A stretch of 17,802 bases of DNA from contig JASCIV010000511.1 of NCBI GenBank assembly GCA_030374735.1, positions 1 through 17,802 of the forward strand, written 5' to 3'. Position numbers and translations under genes: made by a program. The stretch's first letter is position 1. Every line of letters begins with the position of its first letter. The notes beneath the pieces are model-generated. The model searched no databases, was not told the origin of the DNA, and saw only the letters and a list, made by a program, of their open reading frames with translations. This DNA comes from Gracilaria caudata (Eukaryota > Rhodophyta > Florideophyceae > Gracilariales > Gracilariaceae). Shown piece by piece: positions 1-8,779 of the stretch.

Positions 1-14
1 GGGCAAGCACAGGA

Positions 15-94
15 GCGGCCATAGCTCAGCTGGTAAGCACCGTGAGTACTTTTTCCCAGAAGACCGTGACACAGGTTCGAGTCCTGGCACGCCC
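15..94 (+). other. tRNA-like block with A and B boxes (SINE head or tRNA pseudogene)
   Basis: TAGCTCAGCTGG at 22-33 matches the Pol III A box and tRNA D-arm. GGTTCGAGTCC at 74-84 is a perfect B box and T-loop. The D-stem (24-26 with 36-38) and four of five T-stem pairs form. The acceptor strand before the A box (GCGGCCA) does not pair with CACGCCC after the T-arm. No anticodon stem closes: CCGTG at 40-44 recurs as a direct repeat at 64-68 instead of an inverted one. The A-to-B spacing is about 8 bases longer than in an intronless tRNA. A working tRNA is therefore unlikely. A tRNA-derived SINE head or a decayed tRNA gene fits better. A tRNA with an unusual intron is not excluded. Confidence 0.4.
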
Positions 95-169
95 ACTTTC
101 CCCCCAGAATATTACACGGCCCTTCTTACTTATTTATAGGCTCTGCTCCACGAATATAGTTATTAGTTG

Positions 170-1147
170 TCAGAAGGGTTTTCCAAAACCATGCCAACAG
201 GAAAAAGTAGAAGGGAAAGGATTAAATTTGTTTGACTGGCTGGAAAATTTCGGTATCTTTCTTCTTCTTCGAGGCGCACAAACTTTTCCTGTGGATTTGG
301 GCTTATTAAACTCAGAGTACAACTCACATGCGACTATGTTTCGTTGGTCGTCAAAATCAAACACCGAGCTGCACAGATCGCTGCTCCCATTGGACTGAAC
401 GCGGACCGTCTGAAGCATGGACGTATCTCCTCCGAGCGTAGGAGAGATTATTGTTGTACATTCATTAGCAACATAAAAGGGGGCAGACGGAGGCATACCA
501 AGTAACGCGTTGTTTGGGGCTCGAACGAATGCAGATAAACCTGTCGGCCCCTTCAAATTTCCAAAGCGCGGGAACTGTTCCGATCTTGTGTAATTCCGAA
601 AGCTGGAGGATCCATCAGATCGATTCGGAGTGCGAAAACTTGGAAAGCTGCTCGAGAATGGTTCAGAAGAGGGTGTACCGACGCTTGAGGTTTCCGCGTA
701 AGCCGACTCGATACTGCTGCTCTGTCCCGATGAATAGGAAGGGGATGGTGATGGTGATCCACTTTGAACATAGTTTGTGCCAGTAGCTGAAGCTCTATTC
801 GAGGGTAACGTACTTCCGCCTTTGATAACAGTATTGGTAGTGTCCACTGAGGTGCCCGAACTAGATTCTGCAAAGTCCGGGTTGGTCAGCTTCGTGGATG
901 GATCTTGCACATCGTTATTATTGGTAGTTCGTTGAGCAACTTCCAATTCCATCATCTCGGTATTTAGCAGAATCAAATTCGATGTTTGGATAGTGTGCGG
1001 TATGTATGTGCCTTTGGTGCAGTTGTAACAATTTTGATCTCCGTCAAAACAAGTTTCCTCCTCGCCGCTTTCACAGGTTATATACACTGCTGCCACAGCG
1101 GACAGAAGCACTGCGACGAAGACCGAGAACGACAGACGGTGAGCCAT
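170..1147 (-). CDS. secreted Ser-rich (mucin-like) protein of unknown function, 325 aa
   Basis: I do not recognise a family. A classical signal peptide is visible: basic start (MAHR), hydrophobic core, and a likely cut after residue 20 (SAVAA). Next comes a short Cys cluster (C25, C33, C40, C43) with the pattern ETCFDGDQNCYNCTKGTY, which resembles the CxxCxxGT pattern of the Cys-rich protein at 8780. Residues of about 90-185 are rich in Ser, Thr, Pro and Gly, as in an extended O-glycosylated linker. The C-terminal third has five more Cys and a basic stretch (CAPRRRRK). N-glycosylation sequons NCT, NRS, NYT and NGS occur. The ATG at 1147 is chosen because it gives the signal peptide and has a TATA-like element about 100 bases upstream. 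It is probably extracellular or cell-wall associated. That the frame is a real gene rests on its length, signal peptide and ordered composition. Confidence 0.72.
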   Translation of the reverse strand: MAHRLSFSVFVAVLLSAVAAVYITCESGEEETCFDGDQNCYNCTKGTYIPHTIQTSNLILLNTEMMELEVAQRTTNNNDVQDPSTKLTNPDFAESSSGTSVDTTNTVIKGGSTLPSNRASATGTNYVQSGSPSPSPSYSSGQSSSIESAYAETSSVGTPSSEPFSSSFPSFRTPNRSDGSSSFRNYTRSEQFPRFGNLKGPTGLSAFVRAPNNALLGMPPSAPFYVANECTTIISPTLGGDTSMLQTVRVQSNGSSDLCSSVFDFDDQRNIVACELYSEFNKPKSTGKVCAPRRRRKIPKFSSQSNKFNPFPSTFSCWHGFGKPF

Positions 1148-1248
1148 AATGCTTTCGATGTGTGACTGAAGCTTGTGAGAGTTATCGTTGGTTTATTTGT
1201 CTGGAAAGGTGAATAGCGTACCAGCAAGAAGCGGAGAGGAAAACAGAG

Positions 1249-1258
1249 AATAAATAGG
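1249..1258 (-). promoter_or_regulatory. TATA-like element of the gene at 170-1147
   Basis: On the minus strand this reads CTATTTATTC, about 102-111 bases upstream of the ATG at 1147. The spacing resembles the clearer TATA box of the gene at 8780. Confidence 0.4.
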
Positions 1259-2208
1259 GCCACGACGCTATGGGACAACGATAACGATAACAACGAGCTG
1301 AACACAAGCATAAGATCTCATGCCAGCAATATGTACAGAGCAAGTTCGTGCACTGTATAATCTTTTGTCCTGGAGTGGCGATGATAGATTCATACGCAAA
1401 GGGTCAGCAATTGTCAGCTCTTTCGCACCTTACTTGGTACAGAGCTCGCTGTAGTACTGAAAAATTCAGTGACCTCGGAGAAACCTCAGATACATAAGCA
1501 GCGAATGTGGAGAGCAGAAAAACAGGGAGAAATCTTACGATATAAGACACAAGAATTATGGAGAATAAGGGGCATGTTGCCATGCCAGCAATCAAGTACG
1601 CTCATTATGCATGGTTGAGCGCAAGCGTGCAGCCTTAAAGTTACTACCGGTTCATAGATTTATGGCGAGCAGCGCCCCCTTCAAGAACAGGGGGCACTTG
1701 TTGCAGCACAATGAAATGATTATTAACTGTACGTGCGGTATCCTAGGAGGTGACAGCGATTTGTGCGAAAGCAACAAGTCACTAAGGCATTCAGCTCGAG
1801 GATGATCTGTTGGCCCACGTTCAGCAGTGCGACAGAAATGCCGGCGTTTCTCGATCTGCAGCTACGAAGTTACCAAGGGAGCTGCGCAAAGAGCAGCAAT
1901 GGAGGCTTGATCGGTTTGCTTTCCCTTGGACGAGATCAAGGCACGAAGGTTATGCCTGATCTCCATGAAAAAGAGAACAATAATTGTTTCAAAAAACTAT
2001 TTGTAATTGGTTTCCATAATTTAACCGATTCCCGCACCTTCCAACAGGATGCATGAGGAGTTCCAACTGTAAGCAAGGGATGAGCCAGTCGGCTTCCGAA
2101 TTGATCCGGAAATTGACCCGCATGGTTTCTGCGAACTGCCGAAGGCAGAATGGGTAGCGATCGTGAGGTGGTGCAGTGCTTTGTGTTAAGATTGCGATTC
2201 CTTCCCTG
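1259..2208. other. intergenic, no gene seen
   Basis: Only short overlapping frames (under about 105 codons) occur on both strands, with no signal peptide, motif or recognisable composition. I see no RNA gene or clear repeat here. Confidence 0.5.
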
Positions 2209-2214
2209 TTTATT
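2209..2214 (-). terminator. poly(A) signal of the glycine-rich gene
   Basis: The plus strand reads TTTATT, so the minus strand reads AATAAA. It lies 57 bases beyond the TAG stop of the gene at 2271-3395, a normal place for a cleavage and polyadenylation signal. Confidence 0.5.
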
Positions 2215-2270
2215 GGCCAACACGGAGACACAAGCGTGTAGCTTCATCTGTGCGCAGTGGTCATCGTGAT

Positions 2271-3395
2271 CTACACGACATCACCACCATCACCACCCCT
2301 GCCGCCCACCGCCGTGTTCCTGAACTCGCCGTTAATGCTACCATCACCAACAACGGTTCCCGCCGCGCCATTGCTCACCACATTGCCGCCTCCGCCACCG
2401 CTCCCGTCGCCTCCGCCACCGCTCACACTGCCACCAATCGCCACCGCATTGCCTCCGTCTCCGCCATTGCCACCACGCCCATTGGGACCGCTTCCGTTTC
2501 CACCATTGCCGCCATTGCCACCCACCGCCGTATTAGAGAACTCTCCATTAATTTCCCCATCCCCGATCACAGTTCCCGACGCGCCGTTTGCCACCGTGTT
2601 ACCGCCGCCTCCACCGCCGCCTCCGCCGTCCACACTACCGCCAATGGCGACGGCGTCACCACCATTTCCGCCGTCGCCTCCATTAGCGCCATCGCCACCG
2701 TTACCGCCGTTACCGCCCACAGCAGTGTTGGAGAACTTGCCGTTGATACTGCCATCTCCAATAACCGTGCCCGTCGCCCCATTGGCTACGGTATTGCCAC
2801 CGCCACCACTGCCGTCTCCACCGCCCACGCTGCCGCCGATCGCCAGCGCGTTACCACCATTGCCTCCGTTCCCACCGTTGCCTCCACTCCCAGTAGCGTT
2901 CCCATCCCCGCCATCTCCGCCATTTCCACCCACCGCCGTGTTAGAGAACTCACCATTGATGCTACCACCACCAATCACCGTACCGGCCGCAGCATTCGCC
3001 ACAGTGTTCCCCCCTCCGCCACCGCCACCACCACCACCTCCTTCCACACTACCACCAATCGCAGTAGCATCACCACCATTACCTCCGTCACCGCCACCAT
3101 CTCCATCGCCACCATTTCCTCCGTCGCCGGCAAGCGCCGTGTTGAAGAACTTGCCGTTGATGCTTCCACTTCCGATAACAGTCCCCACCGCAGCATTCGC
3201 CACCGCATTCCCACCACCTGATCCGCTCACAATACCACCAATCGCCTGCGCATTCCCGCCATCACCACCGCGTCCGCCGCGGCGACCACCGCGCGGCCCG
3301 CGCTGCCGTAACAGCGGCGCGCCATGCGACAGCTCCGCAAGCAACGGCAGCAACACCAGCAAGAACAGCACAGCACTCGGTGCAAACCACTTCAT
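2271..3395 (-). CDS. secreted glycine-rich protein with five ~57-73 residue repeats, 374 aa
   Basis: The frame stays open to a GTG at 3416, but the first ATG is at 3395. That start gives a good signal peptide (MKWFAPSAVLFLLVLLPLL, likely cut after SHGA at residue 26). A basic RG-rich linker follows (residues 27-49, with RGPRGGRRGGRGG). Five repeats then run to the end: 50-110, 111-183, 184-248, 249-317 and 318-374. Each has AIGGSV, a run of Gly, N-x-V-A-N, A-x-GTVIGxGxINGxFxNTAVGG, then a (GGN/GGD)n tail. There is no Cys. Known proteins with regular GGX triplets (PE-PGRS, snow-flea antifreeze protein) fold into polyglycine-II bundles. The GTVIG/INGEF/NTAVGG part alternates as beta strands would. 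A structural extracellular or wall role is inferred. I do not recognise the family. Both antisense frames are also largely open, but only as a by-product of GGN codons. Confidence 0.8.
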   Translation of the reverse strand: MKWFAPSAVLFLLVLLPLLAELSHGAPLLRQRGPRGGRRGGRGGDGGNAQAIGGIVSGSGGGNAVANAAVGTVIGSGSINGKFFNTALAGDGGNGGDGDGGGDGGNGGDATAIGGSVEGGGGGGGGGGGNTVANAAAGTVIGGGSINGEFSNTAVGGNGGDGGDGNATGSGGNGGNGGNGGNALAIGGSVGGGDGSGGGGNTVANGATGTVIGDGSINGKFSNTAVGGNGGNGGDGANGGDGGNGGDAVAIGGSVDGGGGGGGGGNTVANGASGTVIGDGEINGEFSNTAVGGNGGNGGNGSGPNGRGGNGGDGGNAVAIGGSVSGGGGDGSGGGGGNVVSNGAAGTVVGDGSINGEFRNTAVGGRGGDGGDVV

Positions 3396-3419
3396 GACGA
3401 CTTCTTCGCTCACCACTCG

Positions 3420-3600
3420 GTAAGGCCACGAATTTGCCGGCGACGAGGCGGTAAGGGGGAGGAATCAGGCGCAGCGCTTTTGTAGCCCGAGCGCGCAGCG
3501 CCGCGCGCGCGCACTGATTGAGGCGCGGCTGATGCGCAACACGTGTGAGGCCAAGCCAAATTTGGCCAGTTTGATTTGAGACATGTGAAATTGTGCGCGT
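3420..3600 (-). promoter_or_regulatory. GC-rich, TATA-less upstream region of the glycine-rich gene
   Basis: This stretch precedes the ATG at 3395 on the minus strand. It contains an alternating GC tract (GCGCGCAGCGCCGCGCGCGC, about 3489-3512) and a CCAAATTTGG palindrome (about 3555-3564). No TATA element is visible, unlike the other two host-like genes. A promoter function is inferred from position only. Confidence 0.3.
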
Positions 3601-4440
3601 GTGCGCTGTGTATGTGGGCCACGCGCTGTCGGCGCGCGGCGCGTGTAGGGTTTGTCTGCTCGTTGTATCTCGCAGCAATGCAAATTCGAGCGCGTTGTGA
3701 CACGTTTGGTCACGCAAAATCATTCAACAGCGCCGCATGGCAGCGCTCTTTGTGCTCGCGTATGTTTGCGGTGCGCGCTACGTGCGGGACATTGACTGGC
3801 GCGTTGATGTTTCGGTTTTTTTTTTGTGGCAAATTCATATCGGAGTGCGTTGAGGGTTGCATTAAATTTGGGTATAAGAGAAGACTTGGGGGGTTTGGCT
3901 TGGGTGGGGTGGTGGGAGAAGACATGTGTCAACTTTGGGAGAGCGCGACATGTTTTCAAGGCATGACCTGCCTATCGTCGTCGGTAAGCAGTTGCGCATT
4001 CAATTGCGATTCACGTCACGAACGACAGAGAGCAAGTGCAAGGGAAGGGAGTGCCTGATGTTGGGCGCGTTAACAACGAGAGCACATGCTATGCTTACCG
4101 CAAACAAAATCATTTGAATAGGAGAGGGGAACTGCAGATGTGTAAGATATTAAGTTTGATAGCAAGCGCTTCTCATGCGTATTCACACCTGCTGTGAGCA
4201 GAGCAGAGAAGAGCATGGCGCTCATCGCAGTGCGTGAACTCGTCTCATTGCTTCATGCCCGCAGATCTGCGTAGATCCCCATAAAACATGTGGATTGTTC
4301 GTGTGTGGTTACAAATAAAAAGCACTGAGCTGCAGCGAAGGTGTAGGCCTGTTAATATAATAGTATTATATGAAGTATTTATGACAAGCACAAGGGCTTC
4401 AACGCGTACATTGCGCTGTAAGCGCTTTGCGTTGTGATTC
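3601..4440. other. non-coding stretch, with TATA-like and G-rich elements on the plus strand
   Basis: The 160-codon open frame at 3576-4058 is Cys and Arg rich without a domain, and I do not accept it as a gene. Visible elements are a run of ten T near 3815-3832, GGTATAAGAG at 3871-3880, a G-rich run at 3888-3915, and a compact hairpin GCGCT-GTA-AGCGC near 4413-4425. No gene is supported. Confidence 0.4.
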
Positions 4441-4449
4441 AAGGGTTTT

Positions 4450-4468
4450 CATGCGCTCTACCACTGAG
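4450..4468 (-). other. tRNA 5'-half-like fragment (D-arm and A box)
   Basis: The minus strand reads CTCAGTGGTAGAGCGCATG, which matches the usual D-arm and first anticodon-stem strand of eukaryotic tRNA-Ala. Nothing downstream supplies the anticodon loop, T-arm or acceptor. It is either a 5'-half tRNA relic or part of a tRNA-derived repeat. Confidence 0.35.
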
Positions 4469-4760
4469 AAAGAAGAGAGGACAAAGGTCGAGGCGTTCGC
4501 TTCGCAACCGACGGAGACGAGGTTAACTCCGGCGCCCTTCATCAGTTGCAGCTGCAACAAAGTTGTTGTTATTACGACATTGTAACAACTCGTTTTCATT
4601 CTGTTCATCGAACCATGAGCGCCGTCGCACCACCGACGTGAAATCGCTGCAGCAAATTCCAAGCGTACGGGTGTGGCCCCTCGCCATTGGCGTGAGCACA
4701 GCTCTGCTGAACTTCAAACAAACAGAGGCTCGCCGACGGCCGTGTCGCGTTGTGTGCGCG

Positions 4761-4797
4761 CGTCACGTGACTCACGTGACGTGACGAATCTCACGTC
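4761..4797. promoter_or_regulatory. cluster of CACGTG and ACGT-core elements
   Basis: Within 37 bases there are two CACGTG palindromes (4764-4769 and 4773-4778), then GTGACGTGACG and CACGTCA. These are typical ACGT-core bZIP or bHLH binding sites. No convincing gene starts next to the cluster, so the target is unknown. Confidence 0.35.
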
Positions 4798-5425
4798 ATC
4801 AGCAGAAGCAACGTGACCATCGCGTAACCTTCTGTTTTGCTTCCCATCTGTGAAGGTACCCTTCGGACTTTGTGGTCTTCCTGATGAGCAAGGAACTTTT
4901 GCTCAACGACAGCGGCTTTCTTTTTTCGTTTGCAAGCGCTGTAAAGTTAGTCGTTTCGAGCGTCGCGCATATCGTTATCGACGTCGTATCGAAAACCACG
5001 ATTAATGTGCACCATGACATAAAAGTAAGAGCTGCATCCAATGCGCAGCAATGCCACTTTTATGGCACGATTCGCATGCGTTCGGGAATCGCCTCACCTC
5101 GCGAGTGGCCTCGTTGGCATCCTTGTCGAACAACGATGCGCCCCCGAGGAGGCCGTTCACACAAGCTCCATGCTCGTGCTCTGAAGGCGAAATCAGCCCT
5201 CGTGTGACACGTCGATATGTAGCTTCAAAGCCTTGCGAACAAGCTTGTGCCTTCGGTAATAAGGTTGCAGAGAAAGTGCGTTGTGCATCTACGAAGGCAC
5301 CTTCGCTTATCTAACTCCCCCAGGCTTGATATGAAGCGGTCCTTGAAGACCAGAAGCTGCCGGGTCACATGCATACTTCTTTTAGAAATAAATTTTGGCA
5401 GGCTCCGGGCTTGCCTGAACCATAT
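4798..5425. other. non-coding stretch, no gene seen
   Basis: Several overlapping open frames of 60-111 codons exist on both strands. None shows a domain, signal peptide or consistent composition. Confidence 0.4.
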
Positions 5426-5583
5426 CACGTGACTTTGATATAGCACAAACCGCCTCCCTAGTGCGTTGCTATATCACCTTGTCTTAGAACGCAGTAAAAG
5501 GCGCACTGTATGACAGTTTCCTCTAAAAATGTTGATATAGCAAACGTACTGGGGAGGCGGTTTCGCTATATCACAGCCACGTG
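5426..5583. repeat. 52-bp inverted repeat with 55-bp spacer (MITE or fold-back like)
   Basis: The left arm (5426 to about 5477) and the right arm (about 5532-5583) are inverted copies differing at only about six or seven positions. Both start with CACGTG and share AAACCGCCTCCC. Each arm also carries its own inverted pair TGATATAGC/GCTATATCA, so GATATAGC occurs four times in alternating orientation (5437, 5468, 5534, 5565). The DNA could form one long hairpin or two small cruciforms. A non-autonomous transposon or fold-back element is the likeliest explanation. No open frame lies inside. Confidence 0.75.
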
Positions 5584-5611
5584 AGAGGTCCAGCAGTCGT
5601 TAGATAAGCGC

Positions 5612-5734
5612 GTTATGTCGAAAACCTCGTGCGATAACGGGTCACTCGACTGCTAAATTGGTCCCGAGCCTTCAGCTTGGGACCGAATTTAGCTGTCTCG
5701 TGCCCCGTTATCCGCACTCGGTTGTCGACATAAC
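5612..5734. repeat. long imperfect hairpin, ~58-bp arms
   Basis: GTTATGTCGA at 5612 pairs with TCGACATAAC ending at 5734. Pairing continues inward through GATAACGGG/CCCCGTTATC, GCTAAATT/AATTTAGC and GGTCCC/GGGACC to a loop of a few bases near 5671. It has a few bulges. It is a separate structure from the inverted repeat 28 bases upstream, with no shared sequence. It could be a small palindromic MITE or a source of a hairpin small RNA. Confidence 0.7.
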
Positions 5735-5840
5735 TCATACATGGCTTGATAATCCAGGCTGCTTCAGCAGCGTCTGTCATTGAAGCCAAGATCAAATTTG
5801 CATTACACTGCAAACTACAGCTTACAGCCTACAGTTATTA

Positions 5841-5873
5841 GTGTCAGCAATGGATTAAACCCATGGCTGACAC
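5841..5873. repeat. short stem-loop
   Basis: GTGTCAGCAATGG (5841-5853) pairs with CCATGGCTGACAC (5861-5873), with one mismatch and a 7-base loop. No role can be assigned. Confidence 0.55.
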
Positions 5874-7319
5874 AACTTCCACGTTGATAAGTTGTTTACG
5901 TGTGAAGATCTCACATATATTATATGCGTGCCACCATTCTTCGTAGGCACAACTGATTCTTTGGCGCCATAGGTATTTTTTTGTGGACATCTTTAAACCC
6001 TTTATGCACAACTAAAAACAGTAGGCATACAGCAGTAGATCAAAAGTCCCAAATTTTTGAAATTCGCTGTTTACCTTTGTAAACATGTATAAAAAATAAG
6101 AAAATGTCAAAAAACTAATTAAAGGCATAACAAAATACTTTCATATCAATTTTAAAATGCGACTTTCAATACTTTTATCAAAAAACCCTAATCTTTTCCT
6201 TGAACATTTTTTTCTGAATTTTTTCTGCAACACTATAAATTGTACACATAAAAGAAACCAAGATTGGGACAAAAATGAGTTCTCCTGGCAAAACAATTCA
6301 CTTTTGTGAATGAATGTCAGAAGTATGCGCTAAGCACTATGCATGTTCTACAGTTTTCTACTTCATTTTACTGCCTTTTGATTAGCACTCGTATGAATTG
6401 GACGCCAAAGAGTATAGGGCGTCCATGGTTAGCATCTTTTTGTGCTTCTAATTAAGAGACACCCCGTCACCTGTCTCGACGACAAGAATGTCTCATCATC
6501 TTATAAAATGTGTTTATCTTGTCTACGTTTGTTCTCTGCGAACTTGACTCTCGTCTTGCAACGGGCATCGTAGACGTGGCACAATACGAGTTTTGAATCA
6601 TTGTCTTCATTGACATTTTTGCAGAAAATCATAAAATTTATTTCAAATAGGTAGTTTCATATTTTTGTTCTCTTTTTATGATAATCTACAATTAGCATCA
6701 GAGCTCTGATAGCACGTAAAACGAATACTGAAAAACCGCGGAAAGCAAATGTAGGCTTGTGAACCCCGTTTGCAAAGCTCTAGCTTGTAGTTTTCAGAGA
6801 GAATTGAGCTCATGGTAGAACTAGCAATAGTTCAACCGTTTTCATATGAAGACGGGTGCACGTTTGGCTTTCTTTTTAAGAGAACGTCCAGGCTTGAATC
6901 ACCATTTTATGAAATTTCAACTCTCGGACAGACAAAGGCGGGGTGATGTGTGTGCTATCAATAGATGCGGTGCTGTTTCCAATCGAAAACCGATGTCATA
7001 GGAGTTGCAAGCACCGAAGTAGCTCCATGATAATGGAAATTAAATTTAGTAGTGAGGTTGGCCTTGCCTCATTATTGGCAAATTATCTTTTTGCTTTTAA
7101 TGGCCTGTTTTCTCTGCGTTCTTAAAAGGACGCCCTTGTCGTCTCTGCGTTGCAAATCAAGGATATTAAATCGTCAACTAGTTAGCATTGGAACTTCGTT
7201 ATGATAGAATACCAGCCCCTGTCAGTAAGCCGTTTTTTGACCCAGAAATTGCTCTACACATCTTTTGTCTCCAAAACTAACAAATCTTGTTAGCTAGTAT
7301 CTGCTTGTTCAAGGAAGTA
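5874..7319. other. AT-rich stretch without genes
   Basis: There is no open frame over 60 codons, RNA gene or clear tandem repeat. The composition is clearly AT-richer than the coding parts. It may be old decayed transposon DNA, but nothing in it is recognisable. Confidence 0.5.
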
Positions 7320-7545
7320 GTTTTAATTTAATTTAAAATTTGAATAAGTTACACTTTAATTGTTTTCGACGAAGTTAAACATTCAAATGGTTAATTTGGA
7401 ACACTTGAATGCATTCGAGATTTTGAATGGAAAGGTTCTAAATTCTCTTATGAATTGAACATTTAAAATTCGAATAGTTTGTAATATTTTGAATGAATTA
7501 AAACTGTAAGCAGTTAATCTGTGAATGGGTTTGAATATGCTGTAA
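7320..7545. repeat. AT-rich stretch with recurring TTGAAT/ATTCAA/TTCGAAT words
   Basis: Short related words recur in both orientations about every 15-35 bases: AATTTGAATAAG, ACATTCAAATGG, CACTTGAATGCATTCGAG, AAATTCGAATAG, TTTTGAATGAAT, GGTTTGAATATG. It reads like a degenerate low-complexity repeat. The spacing is irregular and no unit can be fixed by eye. Confidence 0.35.
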
Positions 7546-8640
7546 TGCTTTTCTAATCACCAAAATTTAATTTGCACATCCAGTAAAGAGAACCGTCTAG
7601 ATGCAAAAATACGCCTTACAGTGCACGGAGTTTGTTCGTCATCGGTGTACGCGCACCATTGGCTTTTGTTTCATTCAATTGTGTGTCAGCATTACATGAG
7701 CCCAACTTGTGCAACCTCCGGCACATGTCATTCTTCGGCCAGACCGCTCCAGCATCCCGCAACGAATCTTTGGTCTATCTTCCTCGATCCGCCCACGCAA
7801 TCATTGTGAATTCATCCACTGCACACACACCAATGCCTTCATCTACAGCTTCCGCCCTTCGTCACTTTCGGGCTTAATTTCTACCCCAAAAGAAGATAAT
7901 CTTTCAAAGCTTCAAAAAACAAGAAACGTTCCTGCCTTTGACTACCGAAGTGCTCAAGAACTGCCTTTTTTGCTCTCTATAATAAACTGTTCAATGCCCA
8001 CAAGACAGTTTTCAGTTTCACTGTTGGTGCGCTCATGTATCTTTCATCTGCAAGTTAATTGCAGGTGAAGAAAATTATTCAAACTCAAGTTAACAAAGCT
8101 CTTCGAAGTTCAACCAGGGGCTACGGCACCAATTCTTTCGCATCTCAATGATGACTGCGGTGTTGAATGGCCTCTGATTCGAAAGTGTAAACTCATCAAC
8201 AATCAATCAGAGGTGGGTCATCAGAAGTAGCAACAAACGTCTTTTGCAGCATTCACAGTGGATCACATGCTACCAATCCTGAGCCAAGCACTTCAATTCG
8301 ATTACGCAGCCCGCTGATCATCGAAACAACGCGAAGCGCTGCCGCCCATTATCTGCGTCACACGTACACGAAAGCAGTTGCTCGTGGAGATGGAAAGCAT
8401 TTTCCACTCCAAAAACATGGCACAAAACTTGCAAATTTCATGAAATGCTTACAGAATCATTGTTGACAACCCCGAAAAACAGGAGCTTGCAGAAATCGAG
8501 ATCGAGGGGAGGAGCCCACATTTGCGTGCTGTGTGACACTCCGATGTCGCTTGTTGCCCGACGGGGCGTGGTGTGACGAAGCGTTATTGCCTGTGCGCGG
8601 CTCGTACTTCTGTCTTATACCTTCCTGTCCTTAATGATGC
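7546..8640. other. intergenic, upstream of the Cys-rich gene, no gene seen
   Basis: The three overlapping open frames at 7621-8068 have no motif. The longest begins at GTG, not ATG. A 9-base inverted pair CCTCTGATT (8171-8179)/AATCAGAGG (8205-8213) is the only structure noted. Confidence 0.4.
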
Positions 8641-8652
8641 CCCACCCTTGCA

Positions 8653-8659
8653 TATAAAT
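8653..8659 (+). promoter_or_regulatory. TATA box of the Cys-rich gene
   Basis: TATAAAT lies 121 bases before the ATG at 8780. Transcription would then start near 8685, leaving a leader of about 95 bases. This supports the downstream ATG over the upstream in-frame ATG at 8573, which lies before the TATA box. Confidence 0.6.
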
Positions 8660-8779
8660 GTGCCGGAGAGAGGGCGAGAAGTACCAACTCGACCGACCAG
8701 AATACAAATTCTCTCAGCATTCATCAACAACCGCAAAGCCAACACCAACATCATTCTACACCATCAATCACCGATAACA

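Noticed and set aside
3396..3416. Upstream GTG start for the glycine-rich protein
   Set aside because: GTG is not a normal eukaryotic start, and the ATG at 3395 places the signal peptide exactly at the N-terminus.
2250..3423. Two long plus-strand open frames (388 and 323 codons) antisense to the glycine-rich gene
   Set aside because: The Pro-rich and Thr/Ala-rich products are what CCN repeats give on the antisense of GGN codons. The longer one begins at GTG and neither has a signal peptide or motif. The minus frame has a signal peptide and conserved repeats.
3576..4058. 160-codon plus-strand frame
   Set aside because: Irregular composition with no domain, lying in the GC-rich upstream region of the opposite gene. 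Likely chance.
7621..8068. Three overlapping small plus frames
   Set aside because: Different frames with no motif; the longest uses a GTG start. They lie in AT-rich intergenic DNA.
8573..8779. 69-residue N-terminal extension of the Cys-rich protein
   Set aside because: It would start before the TATA box and would bury the signal peptide inside the chain.
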